Below, piece by piece: positions 34,384-45,860 of a stretch of DNA of 64,000 bases. Source of the DNA: Odiellus spinosus (lineage: Eukaryota > Arthropoda > Arachnida > Opiliones > Phalangiidae); contig OY987230.1 of the NCBI GenBank assembly GCA_963920705.1, positions 10,937,320 through 11,001,319 on the forward strand. Reading direction: 5' to 3'. Position numbers and translations under genes: made by a program. Under the pieces are notes generated by a model. The model was not told the origin of the DNA, did not search any database, and saw nothing but the letters and a program-made list of their open reading frames with translations. Position 1 is the first letter of the stretch; every line of letters begins with the position of its first letter.

Positions 34384-34499
34384 CTACTTGGTCCCATTTG
34401 ATTGACGTAAGAACTACTAGTAGCGACCCGCAAAAAACGCTCCTCACTCTTTCTCATCTCTTTCTCTTCCGACTTCGTTAGAGGAACAGATTTTCTTCG
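34384..34499 (+). other. Candidate non-coding first exon (5' UTR)
   Basis: From the predicted start site to a consensus donor, TTCG|GTAAGTACGG, with the GT at 34500-34501. The 116-nt segment has no ATG and is rich in CT (TCTTTCTCATCTCTTTCTC), as leader exons often are. If it joins the acceptor at 47004-47005, the combined leader is about 204 nt with no upstream start codon. The alternative donor-like GTAAGA at 34408 is weaker. Confidence 0.45.
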
Positions 34500-34725
34500 G
34501 TAAGTACGGATTTTTTATAACCTCAGACCATTTAAGTCTTATAGCTTTTTATATCTAAGGATAGAGTGTTACTTTTCAAACTAAATATATATAATTTCAC
34601 GGCTTTTGGATTCTTTATCAACCTGATAAGAGTTTATGAACCAATCAATTCATGAAAACATTATCTTCAAATGCTTATAACTAATACGAGGGCAGCTGAT
34701 GCTAACTGCTCTTGAACACGTGAAT

Positions 34726-35063
34726 ACAGAGTAGGAAATATAATTAAAACCCCTTTCTATGAATGGGTGCGTTGGAATAATTGTTGTCAATGTGATTCGG
34801 TTAAGACAAGTAATGTAGAAACCATTTTCCAATCTCTCTCCAAATTGAAAAAAAGTCGCTTATTAATTAGAATTAACCTGAGTAAGAATAAGGCTAATTA
34901 AAACCCCTTTCTATGAATGAATGCGTTGGAATAATTATTGTAAATGTGATTCGGTTAAGACAAGCAATGTAGAAACCATTTTCCAATCTCTCTCCAAATT
35001 GAAAAACAGTCACCAATTGGAATTAACCAAAGACTAATTTGAACTCATTTCTATAAATGGAAT
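34726..35063. repeat. 145-bp tandem array, block 2 (about 2 units)
   Basis: Two full units and a partial one of the same repeat as 26938-28565, in the same orientation (anchor CAATGTAGAAACCATTTTCC at 34966 and its variant TAATGTAGAAACC at 34808). The tail is interrupted by a small MITE at 35067. Confidence 0.9.
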
Positions 35064-35066
35064 AAA

Positions 35067-35313
35067 CAGGCTTCATACAACATTTGAAAAATCAATTTCC
35101 CTAATTTTTTCAGATTTTCTGATATTTCCAAGTGCCCCAATTCATTGATTCTAAAAACCACAAGAAATACAATGAATTTAGTTGATCGAGGTAGTACCGA
35201 AATAGTGTCAGACTTCCAGAATATTTCCCTGACTTATGCCTAGTTTAAGTGAGTTTCCTTGATTTTTGACAACATTAAAATTCCTTGATATTATCAAGTT
35301 TGTATGAACCCTG
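35067..35313. mobile_element. MITE with CAGGNTTCATACAA ends
   Basis: 247 bp; starts CAGGCTTCATACAACATTTG and ends AAGTTTGTATGAACCCTG. The interior is rich in TTTCCCTGA and TTTCC words. Related sequence without both ends occurs at 2130-2270 (ends TTTATATGAACCC) and 63690-63950 (ends GTTTGTATAAACC). No clear target duplication seen. Confidence 0.6.
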
Positions 35314-36120
35314 GAGTATACCTTCACTCCAGTAGGTCAAGATAAGTTTAAAAAAAACTGAACTACATAAACCCATTAAGCAGTGACATGTTATTTTGTA
35401 GCCTAATTCTATTTTCAGACTAGTAAAATGTCTGAAAATCTATTATATAATGAAACAACGTTTAAAAACCTACGCGAGATATAGGGTTCGGTTGTTGGTG
35501 AGAGTGAAAAATTATAAAACTAATTAGCTAGCCTCTGTTGTTATACTTTAAAAACATAGTTCTTAATGACAGGTTTATATTCCTAAAAATGAAATCACGA
35601 AAAATCATATTTAAATCAAAAGACTCAACAGCAATAAGAGTTTCATAATGAAACTATTAAAGGGAGAGTGAAGAGGAAAGTTTTTTTATCGATTCAATTT
35701 TTGTGTAAAAAAAATGTTCAGATTTTGGCATTCAATTGAAAGGTAACCTTTAAAATAATACCATTGGCCTATAGAATAAGAATTTGTATATCTTATCACT
35801 GAAGACAATAACACTTGCTAACGAATGCTACCCAAAAATTCGTTTAGGATTATAACATCTTAAACGAATAAAAGAGAACTTAAATAACATTCTGTCGATA
35901 GGAACCGACAAATTGTTCCATTGGCTTTTGATCAAATGCATATTTCACAACTAAAAATTGAATTTACTAAAAATAATCAAATCAAGGGGGTTCCCATAAA
36001 TCAAAATGACTACTAAGTCTTTCAAAGATTTAAAAAGTTGCAATTTTACACACTGATAATGGTAAGAGTTCAAAAGTCTTTATCTACCAATATTAAATTC
36101 CTAAATAAAATAAAAAAAAC

Positions 36121-36560
36121 CATGTGAAAGCGACCATATTACGCGCAAGAACGCGTGAGACTTAACTGTAGGCTCTATAATAGGCACGCAACCATAGTAA
36201 TTAAGTAGTAAAGAATGCATTTTTTAAAATATTTCGAAGATGGTGATTATAAAATAATTTATACCAAGAACTATCAATAACTGTACACCTAGCTCAACAT
36301 ATAAAGAGGAACAACACAAGTTGGGGTTCATAAGCGCACTCTAACGACAAACAGTGGCTAAAGTGAGAACTAACAAAAATCATGCACGTGCGTGTCTGAA
36401 TATTCTTTTTCATAGAAGTCACGCACGAGGTTTAGTTAGTTCTTACTTTAGCCTCAGTTTGCCGTAAGAGGGCGCTTATGAACGGTAGGTTTTGTTATTC
36501 CTCTTCATCTATTAAGATAGGCGTCCATCGTGGTCATTATTTTCTACGGTATATCTATTT
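36121..36560. mobile_element. AAGCGTCCTCT-family foldback, copy 2, with flanking family sequence
   Basis: The hairpin proper is 36327-36483: GTTCATAAGCGCACTCTAAC on the left, GTTTGCCGTAAGAGGGCGCT then TATGAAC on the right, with inner pairing AAAGTGAGAACTAAC / GTTAGTTCTTACTTT and a CACGTGCGTG / CACGCACG core. The flanks 36121-36300 and 36500-36560 match sequence around 29840-30048 and 6880-6900 respectively, so a larger repeat unit is likely. Confidence 0.7.
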
Positions 36561-38815
36561 TAAATCGTTTTTTTAACGATCTTCCTAAAAATTAAAAATC
36601 CTTCGCGGTCTCCCTTTAATTGTTGTGACGCAAGCCAAAAATTTTAGGTTTCGTATATTTAATTTGACCCATGACATTATATGTCTCATTATCTATATTT
36701 ACATTTAAAAAGATCCGAGAAGAATTATAAAAAAAATTAAAAGATAAGAGAAATACCAGACTTTAGTCACGGAAAATTTGAGAAACGTTCAGGTATTTTT
36801 TGCATATCTCTTAATTCTATCATCCTTTGTTACATTTTTGCAACGCCGTACGAAATGTTTCCTCTGGGAAATTAATTGCGGGGAACTCTTAACTCTCTGC
36901 TTAGTCTTTATAATCTCAAAGAAAACACCTTTCGCTGCAATTTTGAAAATTGCGAGCTTTGTCTGAAAACGGCCCTTCATTATATTCTTACATCTAAGAC
37001 TACATTTAAGACTAACTCCTTAAAAGGGGATTAATTTCCAAACAAGAAATATTAAAGTTTACAAAAGTTGGGTGGATAAAAGTGGAATTAGACTACAGTA
37101 ACAAATTCCAATTAACTGATGTTACAAATAAAAAAATATTTCTAATTGCAAACTTTTCCATAAATTATATTATTCTAGTTTTAAATTTAAAACAACACAG
37201 ATATGGGGAACGATTCTAAAAGGGATACTATACTCTGATAACAAAGCCATTTTTAATCGATTTGCCCAACGAGCAAAAGAGCACGCCACTTAATCTTAGT
37301 TTAAAACTTTTAACTATCGGAATAAAATTATTCACTAGAGACTCGTTAGCGACGAGATCTCAAACTCCCCTTAGATCCCTGTTAAGCCTAATTTTCGAGT
37401 AAGTTAAAAAATTAGGAATCTAGAAAAAAATTGCATTATACTTTTAAGTACTATTTACGGTATCTATGGTTTATGCAGTGTGACCCTGATTGGTAGCTTC
37501 TTCCTGAACATGACTGTTCAAAGGTGGAAACATTTCTACAGGCGTTGTATCTAAAATACATTAAGACGTTTCACCCTGTAGATACCTACATGCTTTGCCC
37601 GGAACATTATTGCGCTGAGGTTAAAACATTTACACAGGCGCTAAAAGGAAATCCCTTAAATTAAAACTGTTCTATTGTCACACTATGACTCGCTTTTAAC
37701 CCTTAACCTTCTGTTTACAAAGCCTAAAAAAACTGTAGTGGACTGATGTAAACTTTTCTTCTGAAACCGAGGATAAAATATCTCAATAAACTAATTCATT
37801 CAATTTCTTTCGCCGTTTCTGGTCGAAAACTATCTATCGACGTTTATAAAATAACTATACTTTTCCTTTTAAGTTCTCATCTTTCCCCTCATTCATTGAT
37901 CTTTGTTTTTACCCCTCATAAATTGTTGCATAACCACAACCAGAAGTAATTAGACCAAATAGGGGCCCCTTTATCTAGTAAGAAAAGTTCCTTATACGCC
38001 TAATAAACGAGCCCGCGCCTGACAATTTAGAATTTAGCTTTTTGGAGGGAAACTGCGGTTTAAAACAGAAATAGCGCGCGCTAGCCGGTTTCATTCTGTC
38101 TTTACTGTTAAGCCTAATTGGCTACGTGTACTAACTCCTTCAACTAAAAAAATAACTTATTCAGTCTAAGCTATTTCTTCTTTTGACGACAGACAGTTCG
38201 TTTCTGTGGGCCCACATAGAAAGAAAGTAGCTAACATATTGCACTACAAAGTTATAAGAAAGTTGATACAGTCAAAGGTGTAACAAGCTTTGAGAAATTC
38301 AATGGACAGAATAGATTCCAACAAAGTCCAATAAAAAGTTTTTTCCCCCTTTTTTCAATTCATGCCCGAATGATTTTAACATAATATATGGAGTTTGCTT
38401 AGTTTTCAAGAGCATTGAACGCTCTTATAGTTTCTTCGTGTTGGAAACCAATTTGACAAAACCGCCTGAACCCTTTTTAACCACTTCAAACACGTTTTAC
38501 TTTTCCTAAAAGGTTTTTTCACGGAACCTTCGATTGCCTTTCCGTGTTCAGCGGTTTTTATAACCGATCTATATAAGTGTAAAACTTTCCGTAAACTTTC
38601 CAAGAATTTAGATCGAGCCACTTGTTTGATAAACAAGGCTTTAGTTAAAGGTACAGACCGGGATAAAAAAAAGTGTGTCTTAAATTATAGAGCGTATATT
38701 AAAACGACTAATATCGTATCGCAAAAAATTTAATAGTTAGTAGATATTAAGATATTTACGTTTATTATAAGCAAAAAGTGATCTCTAGTGAACGCCATTT
38801 TAGTTTTTTCATACC
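36561..38815. other. Non-coding stretch inside the inferred first intron
   Basis: No gene on either strand that I can support; frames are at most 76 codons and lack domains. No repeats beyond short AT-rich words. Confidence 0.4.
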
Positions 38816-38819
38816 CTTT

Positions 38820-39035
38820 CGATGCCTGCTGAGGATCGGCTTCGCCGATTGGTTTATTTCTCACCTAAAGTCACTTGACTCTAGCTGAAAATAGATGTGG
38901 GTATAAGCGCGCTCAATTTCTTTAGAGTCAAATAAGATATGCCGGGCCGAAACATAGGCTACTTCCGAAGGATCCCGCGCGCGAACACTAACCCGAAGGT
39001 CGGTCGGCCAGCTGAGCTAGTAGTAGTCAGTACTA
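38820..39035 (-). repeat. Possible tRNA-derived SINE
   Basis: On the minus strand TAGCTCAGCTGG (about 39026-39015) matches the tRNA A-box pattern, and GTGTTCGCGCGC follows 31 bp later in the place of a degenerate B box. Both lie in a GC-rich patch, followed by AT-rich body sequence. The spacing is shorter than in a real tRNA and no acceptor stem pairs, so it is not a functional tRNA. I found no second copy in the window. Confidence 0.25.
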
Positions 39036-39655
39036 GGTATTAACCGAGTCTTAAGTTGATTTGAAGAATTAGAAGGTAAGAACTAAACTGCATTCATTAA
39101 TTACGCAATTAGGCATGTTTTCGTAGAAAGTTAGAAATCACAAAATTACGAGTCTTCTTACGAAGTTACGAACAGACGATCCGACTGCAGACGACTCGAA
39201 TGGCCTTCGTTTCGCGAATCTTTATTGGGTGACTTAAAGGCCAATCATTGAAGCGGATCCTTATTTTTAAAACTCGAAATGCCGGGAAGCAAATATGGCG
39301 TTCTTCTAGGAACGTCAATTTCGGTTTTAAAATGATATTTATAAATTAACCAAGACTTAAATCACTATAATGTGTTTTGATTTGTAGGTTTTTAAGCATG
39401 CTCTTTCCAATGGAAGTACTTTTAAAGTTGGGTTGCCTTTCCCTTTAACCAGAAACTAATAGTAAACTAGAAATCAGTCAGTACAAAGCCCCCACTTTAT
39501 CGCTTTTTACCTTTCATTCGAAATGTTATTAAATTCCAGGATGAAACTACGTCATCAAGCAGAAAAAAATGATCTATATAGTTTTGTCAATTTAATTTCA
39601 AAATTTCTAAAAACCCGTCAACCAAGTTTTGTAAATTTTTTAATATGTTTATATT

Positions 39656-40951
39656 AGCTGGGTGAATTGGAATAATTGTTGTAAATGTGATTAGGTTATG
39701 CCAGCAATGTAGAAACCATTTTCCAATCCCGAACAATTGAAAAACAGTCTCTAATTGGTATTAACCAAAGTAAGAAATAGGACTAAAATGTAATAATTGT
39801 TGTAGATGCATTCGGTTAAGACTAGCAATGTAGAAACCATTTTCCAATCTCTCCTAATTGAAAAACAGTCACTATTGTGAATTAACCAAAGTAAGAAATA
39901 GGACTAAATAAAACCCCTTTCTATAAAAAATTTGTAATAATTGTTGTAGATAGGATTCGGTTAAGACTATAGAAACCATTTTCCATCTCTCTTCAAATTG
40001 AAAAACAGTCACTATTGTGAATTAACCAAAGTAAGAAATAAGACTAAATAAAACCCCTTTCTATGAAATAGTTGTAATAATTGTTAAAGATGGGATTCGG
40101 TTAAGACTAGCAATGTAGAAACCATTTTCCAATCTCTCCAAATTGAAAAACAGTCACTATTGTGAATTAACCAAAGTAAGAAATAGGACTAAATAAAACC
40201 CCTTTCTATGAAAGGGGTGTAATAATTGTTGTAGATGGGATTCGGTTAAGACTAGCAACGTAGAAGCCATTTTCCAATCTCTCCAAATTGAAAAACAGTC
40301 ACTATTGTGAATTAACCAAAGTAAGAAATAGGACTAAATAAAAACCCTTTCTATGAAAAAGTTGTAATAATTGTTGTAGATGGGATTCGGTTAAGACTAG
40401 CAACGTAGAAGCCATTTTCCAATCTCTCCAAATTGAAAAACAATCACTATTGTGAATTAACCAAAGTAAGAAATAGGACTAAATAAAACCGCTTTCTATG
40501 AAAAAGTTGTAATAATTGTTGTAGATGGGATTCGGTTAAGACTAGCAATGTAGAAACCATTTTCCAATCTCTCCTAATTGAAAAACAGTCACTATTGTGA
40601 ATTAACCAAACTAAGAAATAGGACAAAATAAAACCCTTTTCTATGAAAAAGTTGTAATAATTGTTGTAGATGGATTCGGTTAAAACTAGCAATGTAGAAA
40701 CCATTTTCCAATCTCTCCTAATTGAAAAACAGTCCCTATTGTGAATTAACCAAAGTAAGAAATAGGACTAATTAAAACCCGTTCTTAAATAATGAATGAC
40801 TTGGAAAGTTGGAATGATTGTTGTAGATATGATTTGGTTAAGACTAGCAATGTAGAAACCATTTTCCAATCCCCACAATTGAAAAACAGTCAATAATTGG
40901 AATTAACCAAAATAGGAAATAGGACTAATTAAAACCCTTTTCTACGAATGG
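39656..40951. repeat. 145-bp tandem array, block 3 (about 9 units)
   Basis: The same unit and orientation as blocks 1 and 2. The anchor recurs at 40111, 40256, 40401 and 40546 at exactly 145 bp. Neighbouring units at 40256 and 40401 share the variant CAACGTAGAAGCC, which indicates local duplication. One unit near 39970 has lost the CTAGCAATG segment. The outer units are more diverged. Confidence 0.93.
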
Positions 40952-41599
40952 GATGGGATTAAATTCCTTGATAAGTCCAGGTATTATTAGTTTGCACGTA
41001 TCCTGCTCTCCCTCTCAGCTGGTTTCGATGAGCGTTTCACATGGACAAAAAAAAATCCCTGCACCTCTTCAGACTGATTTCTCGTTTAATATTAGTTTCG
41101 GCATGATTATATTATTACATATATTCTGCAGGTTTATTAGACGCGTATTTTGACACAAATTGCTATTCCCAGGAAAATATATAAGCTCTAATCATGGTCT
41201 GTAATCTAAATTCTGTATAGTTATCGTGTCGCGTTATTAGAAAAGCCCTTTAACTAAAATTTATTTGGCTTCGTTGTTTATTACGTCAAATTCTAGAAAG
41301 CCATCATATATTTGAACGTATGAAAGGTCAGAAGAACGGGACAATACAAGATATTGAAATTAAACTGAGGAATGTTCGAAGATTATAAGACATATTTCGT
41401 AAAATCCCTCGTCTATGTTTAGGGAATGAAGTGGGGATATAATCAGCATTATTTGAAAATTTAATGCCTCTTTATAGGATAGCTCGTTTTCGATTTAATA
41501 ACGCATATCCTAATTAGATCTTACAGAAATTACGAGTTAAATTCCAATTAGAAGGAAGTTGCGCTCGATTAGGAAAACATATTCCAAGACATTGAGGAT

Positions 41600-42320
41600 T
41601 TAAAGGGAAACTTGGAGCTAAAAATGGAACAGCTTTTGAATTTATTTTCCGAATCATCATGCCAAAAAACCTGTAGTCCTGGTCGATTTGCCGGAAATGG
41701 GCCCTTGTCTCGTAGCCGCGCCGCCATCTTTTTGTAGTAACAGGCTGCCAGACTATTTCTAATTTTATTTCCCACAAACCAAATTCAAGTTGTTAGTCCA
41801 ACGCTTCCTATATGATAAAGTATAGGAGGCGTTGGTTAGTCTGTAGCTATTTTCACACTACAAAAAGATGGCGGACGATCACGTGACAAAAAGTTTTCCC
41901 CGCCAAAATTTTCGCGAGGTTCTCTAGACTTCCGGTTTTGGAAATCGACCAGGACTATTCGAGAATTTTCAAACAATTTTACACGTTTTTGGTGTTTAAA
42001 TTAATTTCTAAAGTTTGGTAAACTTTCATTATAAGTAAATATAAATTCGAACCAATCATTATTTCAGCCTTCAAAAGCGCTTGTAATGTCTTAACATTAA
42101 AAGAATAGGCCGGCATTCGATTCCAAAGACGTTCGACATGTATTAATGTAAGGACATTGCAAGCACTGTTGAAGGCTGAAATAATATAATTAATCCGAAT
42201 TTATATTTCCCTTTATTCAAATTTTACCAAACTTTAGAAATTAATATAAAAAGGTGTCTAAAAATTGCCAATACGTTCTTTGCAATGGTGATTCCGAAAA
42301 TAAATTTAAATTCCCTTTAA
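41600..42320. mobile_element. Palindromic TTAA element, family B, copy 2, with nested insertion
   Basis: Bounded by TTAA at 41600 and 42317. The left end AAGGGAAACTTGGAGCTAAA matches copy 1 at 14706, and the centre (ATTATTTCAGCCTTCAAAAG ... GGCTGAAATAAT, about 42060-42183) is the same palindrome. The right arm has lost the segment next to the terminal TTCCCTTTAA. A TA-flanked element is inserted in the left arm at 41676-41955. Confidence 0.8.
41676..41955. mobile_element. TA-flanked MITE nested in family B
   Basis: 280 bp, starts GTCCTGGTCGATTTGCCGGA and ends with the inverted AAATCGACCAGGAC, flanked by TA at 41674-41675 and 41956-41957. Inner inverted pairs are CCGCCATCTTTTTGTAG / CTACAAAAAGATGGCGG and the hairpin CCAACGCTTCCTATA / TATAGGAGGCGTTGG. 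Family B sequence resumes on the right, showing the order of insertion. Confidence 0.8.
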
Positions 42321-42851
42321 GTTAAAATTTCGCGTAATCTAAACAGATTAGAGAATCTCTAGCGTAGTCGAGTTCGTTAAACCCATACAGAAAATAATCC
42401 ATCTTATGGAAGCCCATGTATAAACCCAAATAAAATCTTAAATTTTCCCCAATTCGTCCAAACCTATTGAATTGGACATGTAGTATCATAGTAAAAGGGA
42501 ATAGAAACTTCAGTTGACCAACCTGGTCTATTCAACTTCCGGAGATCGGTGCCACTGTTATATTTTTCGTTCATCAAAGACTAAAAACGCCAAGTCTATT
42601 ATTTAGTCTTTACTATATATTTATCGACTGCTCCATGTCTGCTTGGTAACCCGGCGCAAATAAAGGAGATGGTACCGGAAGTAGAGATACAAGAGTTTGA
42701 GCTCGACTAAACCCGTCCTCAAAAAATTATACGGCCAATTCTGAAGCTTCTATTTCTTTTACTGTTTTACGTGGTAGTATGGTGGCTATAAAGCTCCTAT
42801 GTACAAATTTTCACTCAAAATTATTTAACCGTTTCTCTTAATGAGAATTTC

Positions 42852-43321
42852 AGGGAGCCTAGCCATAACTGACAGATATATAGCATTAGACAGGGCACAA
42901 ATTTTGGTTTTATAAGACTAAAATGAACTCAAACGGAGGATTTTATAGTGCTTATCTATCCAAAAATATCTTTAAAAACGTTATTTTTATATTTAAGTTA
43001 TATGGGAACTACTTCAATTTATTTAGATTTAGAACTCGCCCGAAACCATTAAGAGTTTGATTTAGCTCCCTAACCCCCTTAATTAACGATGCTCCAGCTA
43101 GAATTGCAATGTACGAAGCAATATATACAAATATTGGCTAACAGAGTCTTGTTTATGCAAAAACAAGTTTCTGATTGACTGGTGATATTTTTTAATCGCG
43201 AAATATATATTAACTCAAAATTATAGGACTTTATCGGATATTTCATGAAAATATAGGATAATATAGGACATGTTAGAAAATTTAGGATTTTATGGGAATT
43301 ATATGACCACTGGGATGTCTG
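42852..43321. mobile_element. hAT-like MITE, copy 1 (diverged)
   Basis: Starts CAGGGAGCCTAGCCATAACT and ends CCACTGGGATGTCTG. The interior shares GGGAACTACTTC, CGAAGCAATATA, GATATTTTTTAATCGCGA and AATATAGGA words with the copy at 47658-48161. No 8-bp duplication is visible here. Confidence 0.65.
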
Positions 43322-43872
43322 GTATTGGAAATTAGATTTTTTTTTTTTTTTTTTTTTTTTCCGAGCGAGAGAAATTCGAATTTCCAGAAAAGGGGAGTGG
43401 CCAATTTTCGCGCGATTTATAGTTACCGTCGGAATTGTAGCTTTGCGAATATTTTTAGAAAAAAAAGAAGAGCGCGAAATATCTCAATTATATTAATTTT
43501 TACGAAAGCGCGCAAAAAATCGTGAAATTTCCGACTTTTTCCGCGCGGCGGCGTCATGTGTGGAGGTCTAATTGAAACAGACTCCTTACCAAATTCCAAA
43601 GAGCATTCGATCACGGATTAATTAATCAGTGCCCAATTAATCCATATTTCGATTTTCAATATTTTTATGGTAGAAAACCTAATATTGAAAAACTAATATT
43701 GCTTTTTTTCTGATCATAAAATCTCAGGTTTTTTTGGGATTTAGACGAGTGTCACCCTTTTATATTGAAACTTGAAATGAGCATATTTAAGCTTGTTAAT
43801 TCAAACAAAACTTTTTTATAAAAGAGTTGGGGCAAAGTTGGCGTTAAACTCAAAGAGGCGAGCGGAAGTGTT

Positions 43873-44028
43873 ATGGAAATTGCTGAGATAGATGCGGATG
43901 TAAATGGTTGTTTGCCGGAAACCCCGAAAATAAAATTAAAAGGTCCGTCAAAAACACGACGTAATGACGGCTTACGCCAGTTAAGATTCAATAAAAGCGG
44001 CCCTTTACGTATATTGCTAGACATATAG
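43873..44028 (+). CDS. Possible coding fragment, 51 aa, unknown
   Basis: An ATG frame encoding 51 residues, with polar composition unlike AT-rich noise (MEIAEIDADVNGCLPETPKI, then a basic stretch with KTRRNDGLRQLRF). The frame is open upstream of the ATG to about 43829, with VKLKEASGSV, and a weak acceptor-like sequence precedes it. It may be a terminal exon or an old transposon fragment. I recognise no family, and no partner exon was found. Confidence 0.25.
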   Translation: MEIAEIDADVNGCLPETPKIKLKGPSKTRRNDGLRQLRFNKSGPLRILLDI

Positions 44029-44401
44029 ATAAATGAAACCTGTAACAGCAAATTGACAGCAAGCTAGAGGGGTTGACCGAAGAGAAGCGAATAAAAGTGT
44101 TCAGAACGCCCAAACTAAACTGTACTTTCATCTACATCTACAAATGAAAGAGCCAATCTCTTCCCACGCTATAATCTTAAACTGACACTCGCTTTATAAT
44201 TTATTTTACTTTCAATTGACAGCACGTACGAAACTATATTTCCTGTTATTTCTCAACGTGGTTTTAAAAGAAACCAATATGGCCTTGGGGTATACGTGCG
44301 CTGCCAATTCAAAATGAAATTAACTGTAGAAAAAGGAAAGACCCGGTAGCGACCCGTCTCCCAAAATTGACTCAATCCTCTTTTAACTGTTTGTCCAACC
44401 G

Positions 44402-44629
44402 TCAAATGTAAATAGAAATATAGTCTTCGTTAAAGTGTAGCGACTCGTCGCGCGCTGAACCTTCTACGTTTATATGGTCCAAAAAATTCAACCTAAGAAC
44501 GTTAGGGAAAACGAGAAAAGCCGCAGTCAATCTTTGTTGGCGGTTTTGTACTAATTGGTTCAAATTCGTTGAACGCGGGTGATTGCCCAAAAGCAAGAGA
44601 AACGTATTAAACTCTCTGCCGCGTTTCAT
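44402..44629 (-). other. Unassigned ATG-initiated frame, 75 codons
   Basis: Begins MKRGREFNTFLLLLGNHPRS and reads with mixed composition to a stop at 44402. It has neither a recognisable domain nor clear splice or promoter context. It could be a small exon on the minus strand or chance. Confidence 0.18.
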
Positions 44630-45018
44630 TTTGATTTGGAAGCGCTTACAAAGCCAAGATACCAGTTATATCTACGTTATGAAGGTGGAAAGCCCATGGC
44701 TTCGCGTTAGTTGGAGGAAATGAAATGAAAATCTATAAAATCTCTTTGGCATTAGCTGCCAAATAAAAAGGAATTCTGTACGTGCGTTTACAACACATTA
44801 TGTACAAAATCTTGTTAAAGCGGGAACTTTCTAGATATTCTTTATAATTAACGATGAATTTTCTAGCAAATGTACATATATATAAAAGTTATTAAAAAAT
44901 GTTTCCTAAAACGGCAACCGCACATTTACGGCATCCAGCCGCTGAGGTCTAACCCTCGCACCTTCAACGCTTGCCACAATTTTAACTTAAACTTCATCCG
45001 ATTAAAAAATAAATGCCT

Positions 45019-45860
45019 ATTCGATTAAAAAGGGAATATTTATCAAACTCCCATTCGATTAAAAAGGGAATATTTATCAAATTCCCTTTCGATTAAAAAG
45101 GGAATATTTATCAAATTCCCATTCGATTAAAAAGGGAATATTTATCAAATTCCCATTCGATTAAAAAGGGAATATTTATCAAATTCCCATTCGATTAAAA
45201 AGGGAATATTGACCAAATTCCCATTCGATTAAAAAGGGAATATTTACCAAATTCCCATTCGATTAAAAAGGGAATATTTACCAAATTCCCATTCGATTAA
45301 AAAGGGAATATTTACCGAATTCCCATTCGATTAAAAAGGGAATATTTACCGAATTCCCATTCGATTAAAAAGGGAATATTTACCAAATTCCTATTCGATT
45401 AAAAAGGGAATATTTACCGAATTCCTATTCGATTAAAAAGGGAATATTTACCAAATTCCTATTCGATTAAAAGGGAATATTTATCAAGTTCCTATACGAT
45501 TAAAAAGGGATATTTATCAAATTCTTATTCGATTAAAAGCTTATCAAATTCCTATTCGACTAAAAGCTTATCAACTTAACTCGTTTAAAAGGCTATTTAT
45601 CAACTTAATTCGTTTAAAAAAATATTTATCAACTTAATTTGTTTAAAAGATAATTTATCACCGTAATCCGTTTAAAAGATAATTTACCAACTTAACTCGT
45701 ATAAACGATAATTTATCAACTTAACTAGTATAAACGATAATTTATCAACTTAATTCGTATAAAAGATAATTTATCAACTTAATTAATATAAAAGATAATA
45801 TATCAGCTTAACTCGTATAAAAGATAATATATCAACTTAATTCGTTTAAAAGGTTATGAC
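45019..45860. repeat. 34-bp minisatellite grading into a 29-bp degenerate array
   Basis: From 45019 to about 45500 there are about 14 units of ATTCGATTAAAAAGGGAATA plus TTTATCAAATTCCC (34 bp). Variant blocks are ordered: ATTTATC units first, then ATTTACC, then TTCCTATTC. From about 45520 the units shorten to about 29 bp (AACTTAATTCGTATAAAAGA plus TAATTTATC) and diverge, about 10 copies to 45860. The array ends at TTAATTCTCCCTTTAAAAG, which resembles the end of the TTAA MITEs. Confidence 0.92.

Noticed and set aside
34175..34457. 90- and 74-codon minus-strand frames over the promoter island
   Set aside because: Chance frames in a GC-richer segment, lacking domains; the plus-strand TATA, leader and donor explain the composition better.
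38935..39035. Functional tRNA gene
   Set aside because: The A-box-like and B-box-like spacing is too short and no acceptor or anticodon stem can be drawn.
41514..41777. 87- and 68-codon minus-strand frames
   Set aside because: They overlap the left arm of the family B palindrome and its nested MITE; repeat-derived.
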